From Umbilicaria muhlenbergii (lineage: Eukaryota > Ascomycota > Lecanoromycetes > Umbilicariales > Umbilicariaceae), in contig KK106981.1 in the NCBI GenBank assembly GCA_000611775.1, positions 10,600,280 through 10,664,279 on the forward strand: 64,000 nt of DNA. Direction: 5' to 3'. Within the stretch, counting starts at the first letter, position 1. Every line of letters begins with the position of its first letter. The notes under the pieces were generated by a model. It had not been told where the DNA came from. It saw only the letters and a list, made by a program, of their open reading frames with translations, and did not search any database. Below are positions 32,303 to 42,932 of the stretch, in pieces. A program made the translations under genes and the position numbers.

Positions 32303-32810
32303 ACTGAAAGAGAAAGTTGAGATGTACCGGTTTTCGCAAGGTACCCAGAACCCTAGCACTGGCCTTGAAATACTTCGGCGCCTTCGCAAATCTCGTCCCT
32401 ACTGTGAAATACAATGTATTCTGCCGGTAATCTCTAGATTGAACTTACCAGTTGTAATTCTTAGGTACCCTCCTCCCGATAGGCCCATTCCTCTATCAAG
32501 CCTAATTCGACATGTCGTCGGACTAGGAAAGAAATTATGTCGAGGTTGTTGAGATGATAATCCAGATGCGACGGCAGAAGCAGCGATCAAAGATGTCGTA
32601 CGCAGAAGCCATTGACACGCTGGAAACTATGAGTCAATGCGATGAGAATGTCACTGTAGAGGATCGGAATGACACGGGTCTGACATTCGCTGTATTTCAT
32701 GACATGACACCACTAACATAATTCTATAGATGACGAACGGTCAATCTCTATGAGTATAAGCACGAATCCTGAGTGTGAACAAATCTCGCAATCGCTCCCA
32801 GAGGGTATGA
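32303..32810. other. no gene assigned; contains one copy of a GGTACCCTCCTCCCG motif
   Basis: Between the inverted-repeat element and the disrupted frame. A frame at 32322-32552 contains PPPDRPIPLSS, but nothing recognisable. The motif at 32464-32492 is shared with four copies at 49.0-49.4 kb. Possible upstream exons of the disrupted gene may lie here but could not be confirmed. Confidence 0.4.
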
Positions 32811-33592
32811 TCGATTGCATGCATATCGTCCTACGTTTCTGAGTGGAGATGCTTTTTCGACAACCTACTGACTCAACCCTTCGACGAGGTAGCATTAGAC
32901 ACCAGGCCTTCCGCCACCGCTACCACCAAGCCTACGCCAGTCCGCCCAGGAACCCTCTCCGTTCTGCCTGCAAAGGCCACGGACCTACCGCCCATGGGAC
33001 AACTCCAGCCAAGCAAAAAAACGCCGAAAAAGGTCAAGTATACGCGGGACCAACTGGGCAACATCTTGGATGATGCCAAACGAACCCGAGTTGTGTTGTA
33101 AGGAACGATTATTTAGAGGCCAAATAAATATATTATTGCGCTTGCTAAATATCGCTCCGATATTGAATAAATGAACGTGAGGAAGAAAGCAAAAACTCGA
33201 GGCTTTCGAGCCGTTAATATACATGTTAAGGAGCTTTTCGCTAAGCCAAAACATACGTACACCCATGACGTGACTGCTTCTCTTGCTAGGAACCCCTGCC
33301 CTAAACCCCTGCCCCAATGACGTCTGCTCGGCGGCGAATCGGCGAAATTCAACAAGTTGAAGAGGCAATCACCAGGCGGGAAGAGGCGAGGAAGCGGAAA
33401 AGAGTGGCAAAAAAGCCCCGCCGGCAGGCAGCCTTGAGCAAAGTTGGAGATGGCTTGCAGGATGGAGTAGAAGGCAGCGAGCAAGCTATGAAAAGGCAGC
33501 TCAAGAAGGAGAAGAAAAAGGGGCAAAGGAAGGAGAAGAAAGTTGCCGAGAGAGAGCGCAAGAAAGCCGAGCGCGAAAACATATCTCAATAG
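32811..33592 (+). pseudogene. reading frame split by a solo copia LTR; Lys/Arg-rich C-terminus
   Basis: Upstream piece 32811-33093 reads SEWRCFFDNLLTQPFDEV, then a Pro/Thr-rich part and KKVKYTRDQLGNILDDAKRT. Downstream piece to the TAG at 33590-33592 reads EEAITRREEARKRKR and a long Lys/Arg/Glu coiled-coil-like tail. A 261-bp LTR with target duplication AGTTG lies between them. Subtracting the LTR and one AGTTG copy leaves the frame in phase across the junction. The family is not recognised; the basic helical tail would suit a nucleic-acid-binding or transposase C-terminus, which is only a guess. The true start and any upstream exons are not identified. Confidence 0.55.
33094..33354 (-). repeat. 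solo LTR (copia family, A1), TSD AGTTG
   Basis: 261 bp, TGTTG...CAACA ends, flanked by identical 5-bp AGTTG (33089-33093 and 33355-33359). Same family as the LTRs of the copia element at 33993-39576 but a different subfamily in its left third. Orientation is given by the coding strand of that element. It retains TCGA and TCG sites that are mutated in the neighbouring element, so it serves as an outgroup for mutation polarity. Confidence 0.95.
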
Positions 33593-33992
33593 TAGCAAGA
33601 CAAGAACCACTTCTATTGTATCCGCAATTTGTAAAATTCTACGTCTTTCGTAATATCGTGATCGTCACCTTAGATAGTATTACGACAAATGACCTCCGAC
33701 TACCCCCTAAGAATGTCTATGATCTGTGAGTATTCTTGTTCAATAGTCAGAGTACGAGACGGGAAAAGTTAAAGGAGAAAGAGTAAGGTATGATTCCTTT
33801 GATTAGTTACGTATAAGACTTTGTTCGAAGTCATGTGCATCACTAACTGTAGCGTGTATACTCATCTTTTTGTAACTATTTGGGGCTCGAAATTATTCAA
33901 GGGTACATATAATAGAATGAGAAACAAGGTCAGCATACGGGTTTGGCTGATGGCAAGGTGCGAGTTTCGCGCGCTCGCTGAGGTGTTCGATT
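33593..33992. other. no gene recognised
   Basis: About 400 bp between the split frame and the copia element. Ordinary composition, no domain or repeat seen. Its last five bases, CGATT, match the bases after the LTR that ends at 48374. Confidence 0.5.
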
Positions 33993-34247
33993 TGTTGTAA
34001 TGGAACGATATAGAGACCAAATAAATGTATTGTATCTGCCTAAATATCACCCAAATGATATAAATGAACGTGAGGAAGAAAGCAGAAACTTGAGGCTTTT
34101 GAGCCGTTAATATACATGTTAAGGAGCTTTTCGCTAAGCCAAAACATACGTACACTCATGACGTGACTGCTTCTCTTGCTAGGAACCCCTGCTCTAAACC
34201 CCTGCCTCAATGACGTCTGCTCAGCGGTGAATCAGTGAAATTCAACA
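33993..34247 (-). repeat. 3' LTR of copia 1 (A2)
   Basis: 255 bp, TGTTG...CAACA. Compared with the 5' LTR it carries nine derived transitions, as judged by the outgroup LTR at 33094: TCG to TCA, CGA to TGA and CCA to TCA. The left flank is CGATT (33988-33992). Confidence 0.95.
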
Positions 34248-34258
34248 CTCCCTCTTCA
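34248..34258 (-). other. polypurine tract of copia 1
   Basis: On the coding strand GAAGAGGGAG sits directly against the 3' LTR, the expected plus-strand primer site. Confidence 0.85.
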
Positions 34259-34512
34259 GCTTCGCTGCCAGCGGCTTTCAGGGGTAACTCTGAAACATAA
34301 AATGAATAAAATAATGTTTAACAAGCGTTAGATTTGGCCTCTGTAGGTGGTAGGTAAAATGGCGGCCAAAATGGCTCAACTAGAACTGAAATAAAAACAT
34401 GAGTTGACAACCACGTGCTCTGAAGACCTAGGGAGTTCGTCGGAAGGGGATTTCAGTACGCTCTTTCAAATGATTGTACTGACTAGGCTTGAAAAAGCAG
34501 TCCTGAAGAACC

Positions 34513-37330
34513 CTAAGCGTCGACGAGATCAAGTAAGGAAAGTTCAGTCTGGAATTTCTCCCTCATAAGTGGCTTCGTCAAGCAGTCAGCAGGCATATCA
34601 GCAGTAGGAATGTAGATGAGTATAATAAGGCCGTCTTCTAAGGCTTCCCTTACATAATGATACTGCACCTCAATATGCTTGGTCCTGGCGTGGAATTCAG
34701 GATTTTTGATGAGCTTCATGCTCAACTGGTTGTCCTCATATAATTGGGCTGAAGAACAGTTTAAAAACTGTGTTAACTTGACTCCTTTAAGTCACTCCGT
34801 GATTCAGGCCGCTGTCTTGGCGGCGTTGCATAATTCAACATATTCAGCCTCAGTGATAAATGTGGAAATGGTCTTTTGCTTTCAGCTAGATCATGATATT
34901 GCTCCCTCAGCAAGGGTAAACACATATCTGTATGTGAACTTCCTGTTCATGGCGTCTTCAGCGTAGTCTGAGTCTGAATAGCCCTTTATACTCATAGGGG
35001 TAGCCCCTGAAAATGTAATTTTCAGGTCTTTCATGCCTTGCAGATAATGAAACACACGCTGCAAGCCTGCTTGATTTCAGACAGACAGGGCGTGGCAAAA
35101 TTGGCTGAATTTGCTCACAGTGAAGGTCAAGTCTGAGTGAGTGACAGTCATGATGTACATCAGGCTTCTGACCGCCTTTTGGTATTTCAATTGGTCCGCC
35201 ATTGGCTCATCATCTAGGGCTGGTTTTATGTATTTGTAGCCATTTATTGGTGTAGAAATGACCTTTGAATGGTTCATAAAGAACTCCTTAAGAACCTTGC
35301 TAACATAAGCATATTGATCAATCATAAGGGTTCAATTTTTTTGATTTCAGCGTATTTGAATTCTGAGGCAGACATTTGACTCACTCAAATTCTTCATATT
35401 GTACGCCTTTTGAAGCTCTGTTTTAACTTCTGTAATTGCTTTCATTTCCTTTGAGAAAATGAGCAAATCATCAACATAGAGGGCAATAATTACCCCTGAA
35501 TTCTCATTTAGAAAAATGAAATTGTCTCTGAACAGTCTGACAAACCCTAGGTCATGTAGGGTGGCTCAGAAGGTGTTGTTTCAAATTCATTCAAACTGCT
35601 TTAAATCATATAACCCCTTGATTAAGTGACAGGCCATTTTCTTAGATCTCTTGTATGACAACCCCTCTGAGAGTTTCATATATATTTCCTTGAGCTCACC
35701 GGTGAGGTATGCGCTAATGATGTTCATTTGATGTATATGCATGTCTTCATACGCTGCAATAGCCAGAAGCATGTGTAGTGAGTTGAAATGTAAAGTTGAG
35801 GCAAAGGTTTCTTCATAGTTGATCTCATTATTCTCATATTGTTGAGAAAATCCTCTGATGACTAGCCTGACTTTGAAGCGCTTGATAAGGTCACTGAAAG
35901 TGTATTTAACCTTGAATACTCATTTAGAAGTGATTGATTGACGTCCTTTAAGCAGTTTGATCAATTCTCATGTCCTGTTTGCTGTCAAAGAATTTAACTC
36001 TTCTTCTATGACTTGTAATCATTGATGCTGATAGGTAGAGCTCTGGACAGCCTCCTTGTATGTAGAAGGCTCATATATATGCTCCTGCACTGTCATATTA
36101 ACATAGTGAGGGTTTGGTTTTGTTATTTGATCAGATTGAGTAGTGTATGGCACTGAGGCCTGCTGCTGCGGCGGCCTTAAATTCTGCTCCAGAATTTCAG
36201 CAGCTGGTTCAGGAGTCAAGTGTATGATTTCAGAGACTTCTTCAGAGTCAGAAGAACCTTCCTCATTATTCTCAGCTTGTTTCAGTTGCATGTCATTGTT
36301 GTTTAAATTTTCTTCAAAATTTTCAGTTTGATTTTCAGGCCTCTGAGTTGACATCAGAGACTCTGATAAATTCATCACTGCTTCAGAGTCTTTAAAGCTT
36401 GAAGACATTACTTCCTCACTTTCAGTGCACCTCTGAGCAAGTTCCTGTGACATTAAAATCACTGAGTAATTGTTGTCATCTGTATATGAGTTCATAAAGT
36501 CCTCATTTGCTTTGAAATGTTCTGAATTTTTCAGTAAGCTTCCGCCTTTCTCTCCCTTGAGGAACAAAACATGCGTATGTATTTTCACCTGCTTTTTCAC
36601 TTGGTTTCAGACCTGAAATTGCTGATTGCTCTTACAATAACTCATGAAAACCCCTTTATAAGACATGTTTTCAAGTTTCACCTGTTTTTCCTTTGATATA
36701 TGGCAATGAACAACACACCTGAATGAGCGTAGGTGTTTGATGAAGGGTTTAAACTCTTTATATAATTCATATGAAGTCCTTCCTCCATGGTCATCTCCTA
36801 AAGGAAGGTGATTCTTTAGGTAGCAGGCAGTTTTGATGACTTCACCTCAAAATTTAATTGACAATTGAGCGTCATAAAGCATGCATCTAGTTGCTTTCAT
36901 AATTGTATGATTTAAGCGTTCAGAGACGCTGTTCTGCTCAGATGTGTAGATGATGATAAATTTGAATTTCACCCCCTCTGACCCTCATATGCTTGCCAAT
37001 TTCATATATTCTCCGACATTGTCAGCCTGTACAAACTTCAATTTCTCACTGATTTCTTTCTCAGCTTTCATCTTTCAAGTCTTGAATATTTCATAGATAT
37101 TCATCTTCTTTGCCATTAAGAAAATATCAGAATATCAGGCAAATTCATTCATAAAGGTAACAAAATACTGGTTTTCACTTAAAGTATTAACATGGTAGGC
37201 TCCTCAAATGTCTGAATAAACTCATTGCAGATGTTTTGTAACTATTGGCTTTGACTCCTTGACCTGTACTCATATCATCTTGTTATGCAAGCATGTCAAG
37301 CAGGCTTTCTCTGCCTCATTAAGGTGTAAT
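34513..37330 (-). pseudogene. copia 1 integrase, RT and RNase H
   Basis: From right to left: integrase C-terminal and linker region (open piece 36600-36019, acidic and Gln-rich), RT (SAYLTGELKEIYMKLSEG at 35772-35587; catalytic YVDDLLIF near 35480), the MIDQYAYVSKVL segment (35325-35077), and RNase H ending MSMKLIKNPEFHARTKHIEVQYHYVR to ADCLTKPLMREKF (34725-34513). Many TGA codons; compared with copia 2, positions such as STWELVEL have TGG there and TGA here, giving the direction of change. No functional product. Confidence 0.85.
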
Positions 37331-37410
37331 TCACGGGTTATACCCTTCACACACGGCTTGAGGTGTTGCATACAGCTTGCCTCAGCATGATCAAACCTCT
37401 GATGTCACTT

Positions 37411-38960
37411 TCAGTAGTCAGATTGAGCCTGTGTGAAAAAATTGAAATTTTCAGGGGTTTCAGGGGTAATGTGCCCTAAACCTGTTTTTGAATAAGGGGT
37501 GATGAAACTGACAATCATGCTGCCTGATACTGCTCTCATTAACTTCAGAGTGAGCTCTGATGTAGATGATCCTCCCTCTGCTGTTGCTGAGGCTGCCAGG
37601 CTGCTCATTGATTTTTGGTAAGCTTGAACCTTAAAGGCCACTTTTGCGCTCATCAACTTGACAACATAGACTGAACCGTGTTGGTTTGCTGTGATCATGA
37701 CGCTTTCATTATGCTTAAAAACAACATTTTTAAGCTCAAATTTGACTGTTATTCCATGCTTGCTTGCTGCCTCAATTGACAGCAAATTTTCATTCAATTC
37801 AGGGACATAAAGGACATCATTTAAAGTGAGTTTTCTTCCTTCAAAATCAACTTCCACCTTGCTCATATCAGCTGCTTTTATTGAGTGCTCATTGGTTAAG
37901 CAGACTTCCGTGTAATAGTTCTGAATTTCAACAAAAATTGCTCAATTCAGAGTCATGTGGTGGCTCACTTCAGAGTTCACAATTCAGCAGTTGAGGGTTA
38001 GTTCTAGATTGACTAGGGCTTTCATAATCACTGTCTTTCATGCTTGCTCATCTGAGTTGAACTCATTGTCCTGGCTAATCAGATCTTTTGAATTTTTCAA
38101 ATCTTTCACCAGCCCTGAATTTTCATTGGCTTGCCGTGCATTTGCCTTGAACTTTGATGGTGATTTAACTCTGTTAAGAGGTAGTTCTTCCCCGTCTTTC
38201 ATCTTCAAAGTGTAGCAATCAGAGGTGAAATGCCCTCTTTTCTGACACTGAAAACATGTTTTTCCTGCCTTGCTGTCTTTGCCTTTGCTTCCTGCTTGAG
38301 CTGCGTTTGTGGTGGCATTATTAATCAATTTATTATTCAACGCTTCTTTCATTTCTCACTCCTTCAATTGACGTAGAATGATCTCAATTTCAGGGTTCAT
38401 GATTTCATTATTTATTTAAAATACAACTGAGCTGTAAGGCTCCTCCTTTAAAGAGTCAAGGAACACTTCCTGAATCATGTCATCATCAATGAGCGCCTTT
38501 GGTTTAAGCATCATAATCTCCGCCTGAATTTTCTTCAAGGTGTGATAAGTCTGCTTCATCATCTCCTTCAGTCCTTGCTTGTAATTGATGAATGCCTTAA
38601 GCTGTGACTGATAATACAACTTGCCCTTAAACTTCTTGATGTTCTCAAGGTGATCTCAAAGCTCCTTTGCTGTCTTCAGTTTGTAGAATGTTTCATCCTC
38701 CTGGGAGCAAAGTGACAATATGTCATTTCAGGCCTTTCTATCAGTCCTTCTTCACTTCTTATACTCATTAATGAGAGGCTTCAATGTCTTCTCATTCAAA
38801 CCCTTCTTCCCCTCTGACGCAGCGTCAGTCCCGTCTATGATGTCTCAGTAGCCTCATGCTTTCAAATAACCCCTTGTTCTCCCTGCTCATTGAGTGTAGT
38901 TCATCTCATTGAGTTTGACTAGACCTGAGGCCTTCAGAGACTCATATTTCATGCTCTTTT
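37411..38960 (-). pseudogene. copia 1 Gag and protease region
   Basis: Gag pieces at 38619-38416 (YYQSQLKAFINYKQGLKEMM) and 38352-38038, the latter with a CCHC zinc knuckle CFQCQKRGHFTSDC. The protease follows: the copia motif D-S-G-A-S has decayed to N-S-E-V-S before HHMT, and the preceding Trp reads TGA. The next piece (37866-37411) has the EGRKLTLNDVLYVPELNENLLSI region typical of copia protease-integrase junctions. Inactive. Confidence 0.8.
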
Positions 38961-39301
38961 AAGACCGTGTGACTGCCTTCTGCGTACGCGGCGGCGTGGA
39001 TAATGACTCAGGGGTGTGAGTATTTATTTGAAGTTCTATTGGTTGAGCCTTCATATATATATAGACGTTTCTATTCATTTGATTTTTGAAGTGGAATTCG
39101 TATGAAGAATTGGCGTCTTTTTCAGTCAGTTTTTCGACTTTATAACTGGCTGATATCAAAGGTTTATATCAAAGCAAACTTTGGTTGCTCGACTTGCTCG
39201 ACGGCGGCGGGGGTGGCGACGGCGGGGTTGGCGGCGGCGGGGGTTAGGGCAGTGAGGGTTAGGGCGGAGGCGGTAGGCAACAGCAACAGGCGGTAGTTAG
39301 A
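38961..39301 (-). other. copia 1 leader with GC-rich insert
   Basis: Untranslated leader plus a short N-terminal frame (39159-38959). The + strand at about 39195-39295 is very G-rich and contains two TTAGGG units in a run of GGCGG and GGGG tracts, unlike the AT-rich body of the element. Confidence 0.6.
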
Positions 39302-39321
39302 CACTGACCGGGCTCATAACC
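39302..39321 (-). promoter_or_regulatory. primer-binding site matching the initiator tRNA-Met anticodon arm
   Basis: Directly inside the 5' LTR the coding strand reads GGTTATGAGCCCGGTCAG. Its complement contains GGGCTCATAACC, the anticodon stem-loop of eukaryotic initiator tRNA-Met (CAT anticodon inside), not the CCA 3' end. Copia-type elements are known to prime from a cleaved half of this tRNA. Confidence 0.75.
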
Positions 39322-39576
39322 TGTTGTAATGGAACGATATAGAGACCAAATAAATGTATTGTATCTGCCTAAATATCGCCCAAATGATATAAATGAACGT
39401 GAGGAAGAAAGCAGAAACTTGAGGCTTTCAAGCCGTTAATATACATGTTAAGGAGCTTTTCGCTAAGCCAAAACATACGTACACCCATGACGTGACTGCT
39501 TCTCTTGCTAGGAACCCCTGCCCTAAACCCCTGCCCCAATGACGTCTGCTCGGCGGCGAATCGGCGAAATTCAACA
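39322..39576 (-). repeat. 5' LTR of copia 1 (A3)
   Basis: 255 bp, TGTTG...CAACA. On the + strand it contains CCAATGACGTC and ATGACGTGAC, two TGACGT half-sites of the CREB/ATF kind, one joined to a CCAAT box. It differs from the truncated LTR at 48147-48374 at only one site but from its own 3' partner at about ten. Confidence 0.95.
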
Positions 39577-40190
39577 AAACACCTAGTCAGCAGCCTCTAC
39601 ACTCTACCATCAGCACTGCTACAGTAGTAAATGAAGAAGGGAAGCAAGTACGCAGATGACTACAATATCAAAGACTGACTTGAGTTGAAAGATTTTGATT
39701 ATGTCTTTAAGTGGTACTATCATAGCAATGAATCATTGAAATGCAGTTCTCTAACTTCCAATGAGTGTGACTGTGATTGATGTGCGACTGTTAAAAAAAG
39801 CTGACTGTAAATGAAAACTACACGGTATATATTCAGTCTAAAATGATCAGTCATCCTCATTTTTCAGCGTTGGCCCCTGTGTACTGTTAATTTTACTTAT
39901 ACGGTTTATTACCCGTATTAGTTCATCAACTGTAGAGATTGAACAATGTTTATATGTAAATATGTTCTCTATGCTTTGACGTTTTTGAATAAAACAACGT
40001 TCTTCTTAAAAAACTGTTTAAAAACTGTTATTTCACTCAACGGTCTGAGGAATTCCACAGTCTTTTGTTCATTACAGTTAGACGTCATTTGACTGCATAG
40101 ACGGTTGATATTTAGTTATTTAATTGTTTACAGTTGTATTACTGTAGACTGGAACCATAGCGATCCCTTAAGGTACCCGCGGCATACCCG
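39577..40190. repeat. AT-rich tract with scattered ACTGT/ACAGT motifs
   Basis: No coding sequence. Repeated short motifs ACTGT, GACTGTAAAT and TTACAGTT recur on both strands, as they do in the inside of the inverted-repeat element at 30460-30820. This may be a related, more decayed element, but no terminal repeats were found. Confidence 0.4.
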
Positions 40191-40333
40191 CGTCCTCCCG
40201 CTGCGACGCCGGTGTCAATGTATATACCAAAATCGCTTCGCAAAGACCTTTGGAGTGGTCGAAACTGCAATATGAAGTTAAATCGTTGCTGATCATGCTA
40301 CCAGTCTGGGAATCATACTCTGCCTTTGTGTGA

Positions 40334-40756
40334 TTGAGTCAACATCTTGTTCCATGCACGTACAGGAACAAACAATGTCGCGGCGTGCCTCATAGGTGTT
40401 ATCAACGTCATCAGCGCTGGTCTAACCCACCTCTGCTTATGCAGGGATTGGAATGTCGACAAGAAGTTCATGATGTGTTTACTGACATGTCTCAGCAGAG
40501 CGCTCCAGAAATAGAGAAGTTAGTCGGAACAAATTGTGCAGAGCTCCGAGGAAGGCAGACTCGCAGCCTAGTACCTACTAGAGAAGCTCAACCAGTCACA
40601 AGGCAGGTCAAACCTAGACATAAGGATCTCATCCCGAGTCAGCCGCGTGCCGTGCAAGGATTTGTTAATCCATTAGGTAATGTCGCCAACGATCTAGAGT
40701 GCAAAGGCCAGAGAGCCGGGTCCAAAAGCAACACAGATCAGCTTAGTATCAATTAG
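40334..40756 (+). other. open frame of 140 codons, doubtful gene
   Basis: The frame begins MSQHLVPCTYRNKQCRGVPH and ends in TAG at 40754. It has no recognised domain, signal peptide or splice signals. Composition is not distinctive. It may be a chance frame or a remnant. Confidence 0.2.
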
Positions 40757-41827
40757 TAACCTCAACCTGCCCGCTGTAGCAGCCGCAGACCGAAGACCAC
40801 TCCGCGCAGTAGACTCATGAGAATTGTTTCCATAAGGATCGTTCTGTAGCTGAGAAGGTCCTCTGGCACTTCCCTTTACCTTAACCCCTCTTTTCGCTGG
40901 GGAACCGTGCCATTGTGGCCATTGCCAGACCGACTACTCCCCCGCGCGAAAATACCAACAACAGTTCGTTGGTGGACGAGGTAGACTAATTCTTGGCTAA
41001 CTTTGGCAGATATCGTGTCGAAACTTGGCAATATTGGGCGTAAAATGGTACCGAATTTGCGACCCTGACTGAGAACAAGCTAGGCTGAATTGCGTCTACA
41101 ACCATTTCTCGGGTGGCCGTGCCGAGGCCCTAGCCAAGGGTCTATCCAGCTCTCCGTATCTCAAGCGGTCTGGTAGCAATAGAACACGTCTCTTACCCTC
41201 ATACACCGAGTTTCTAAGTTGCGTTGTATTTTTCCACCAGGCCTACCGGCGACAAGACAAACCGAATATGGTCAAGACGTCACAGCCACGCGCAGGAATG
41301 ATGGGTTTGCATTGGATCTCTCTAAGGCTGATTCTGACATTGGTTGTTGTATTCGCGAAATCTCATGGACGATGACTCATATTCTCAAGAATTGATTGAT
41401 CAATAGTTATGAAAAGCGGGTGAGATACGGTGCATATACAAGCGCCATGAACTCGGTTACACTTCCTCGCAATCGTCAGCCTCAGGCTCGTGTTCAGGGC
41501 TGCGGTTAGGACATCAGGGTTCGTTGACCCAAGCAGCTCAAGGTATCATCCTGATCTTTTGAGGCGTTTTCTTGCGCTGCATATACGAGCGCCGTGACTT
41601 TGAGGTACACTCCTCCACACGCTCCGACCTTGATCTCACATCAAGACCAAATTTAGACATCAGCTTTCTTTAGCTGCATCGGACTGAGATGCCTTGATGC
41701 CTTTGCTGGGGTTTTGTTCGTGTCCTATAAGATCACTGTCTTTCCGACTGTGCTTTTGGTTCTGACAGTTGGCCTTTAAAATCTCACGGAATAGATCCCT
41801 CTGGCAGAATCTAGCTTTCACACCGTC
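40757..41827. other. no gene recognised
   Basis: About 1.07 kb upstream of the secreted-protein gene, within the segment between two copia LTRs. Likely includes its promoter. No repeats or domains seen. Confidence 0.5.
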
Positions 41828-42932
41828 ATGTTCATCATGAAACGTTCGCATACCTCTTTGCCGGCAGCTTTTCTGTTTCTTCTAGCCAGCTTTGCACTTT
41901 CAAACGCTCAGTGTACCTTCCAAGGCTCTCTAGCACGTCGCCAAGAGCCAGCTTCTCCCCTTCTCCGACATCGTGAGCTTCCCGTGGAGGAGAAGAGAGA
42001 TGCATCGGGGCTTGAACGATCAGAGGAGCTTGGACAAGCTTCGGCCGAGAAGAGAGCCGGTTGCAACAGCGACAATGTGCTGAGAGCTTTGCAAGCTCAT
42101 AGCGCAGCGGCGACCACATTTTGTGAGACCTTTATCAACATTCCCACTGTTACGAAAACGGCCACAGTGCCTGGAGTGACAGCATCCGTGTAAGTCTGAA
42201 GCATCTAGGACTGTCAAATTGCTGCTTCTCCTAAGGAACTGGCATGGGCCCCATCAAATGTCCATGATCTTGTTACGGGACGCTGCATTGCTAACTTGAG
42301 TGCTGCTTCTACTGTTTAGCTTTACCCAAACAGTCGGAGTCAATCGGAACTACTACCCCAATGGCGCCCACATCGAGTCTATTTCTATCCCAACATCTGT
42401 GTCAAAGTATCCGGTCGCAAGAATCTCAAGTGCCTGCACTTGCTTGTCCATCCCGACCCAGACAACAACTACTACGTTCAGCTCCAGCAGTGAGGTAGAA
42501 GCGCCATTTCACGTGTATTCTCATTGACTACAAACATACACGGAGGCTAATCAGGAACAACTTCTCCAGGTAGTTTATACGACAAACACCTTTACGTACA
42601 CTGTCAGCGGCCTCTGCGCGACTCAAACCCCTTACGTTGGCGGTTATGAGCTGGGAGCCTCTTCGCCCCAATTTTCAGTCGTACCAGGACGAGCAAACAA
42701 TGCTTACGACTGCTGTTTTGATTGTAACATCATCGCTGGATTCGATAACTGTGCTGCATGGATTAGTGAACCCGGAAGCTGTCTTGTCGTCAAGGGCCCC
42801 TTGTCATATCTTGGGCCTCCGTGCCCTAGCGGTACCGGCAACGGTGCCGTTGGTGTTAATCCTACAGCTCATCCAAATAACCTTGGTGGACCAGGAAGGT
42901 GTGCCGGCAATATTGTGGTATGCCAGGAGTAG
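41828..42932 (+). CDS. secreted cysteine-containing protein, apple/PAN-like C-terminus
   Basis: Three exons: 41828-42189, 42320-42494 and 42570-42932; junctions GT-AG with correct phase, 299 residues (or 296 from the Met at 41837). The N-terminus is a clear signal peptide (KRSHTSLPAAFLFLLASFALSNAQ). Two dibasic Kex2-type sites follow (VEEKRDAS and SAEKRAGC), suggesting a propeptide. The middle is Thr/Val-rich. The last exon has a cysteine pattern NAYDCCFDCNIIAGFDNCAA with W-I, then GSCLVV, like the small apple/PAN-type modules in fungal secreted proteins. Role unknown; extracellular. It looks intact although it lies between retroelement LTRs. Confidence 0.85.

Larger units (their letters stand above)
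33993..39576 (-). mobile_element. Ty1/copia element 1, full-length with both LTRs, mutated
   Basis: 5.58 kb, coded on the - strand. The 5' LTR is 39322-39576 and the 3' LTR 33993-34247, each 255 bp. The primer-binding site, Gag with zinc knuckle, protease, integrase, RT with YVDD, RNase H and polypurine tract follow in copia order. The LTRs differ at about ten sites, all transitions, mainly TCG/CGA. The coding region is full of TGA codons at Trp or Arg positions. The two direct flanks (CGATT left, AAACA right) do not match each other. Confidence 0.95.

Noticed and set aside
33317-33592. Independent small basic protein starting at MTSARRRIGEIQQ
   Set aside because: Its first codons lie inside the LTR end; the same start recurs in other LTR copies (for example 48337). 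The real frame is the downstream half of the split gene.
41828-42217. - strand frames opposite the first exon of the secreted-protein gene
   Set aside because: The + strand has a signal peptide and phase-consistent introns; the - strand has neither.
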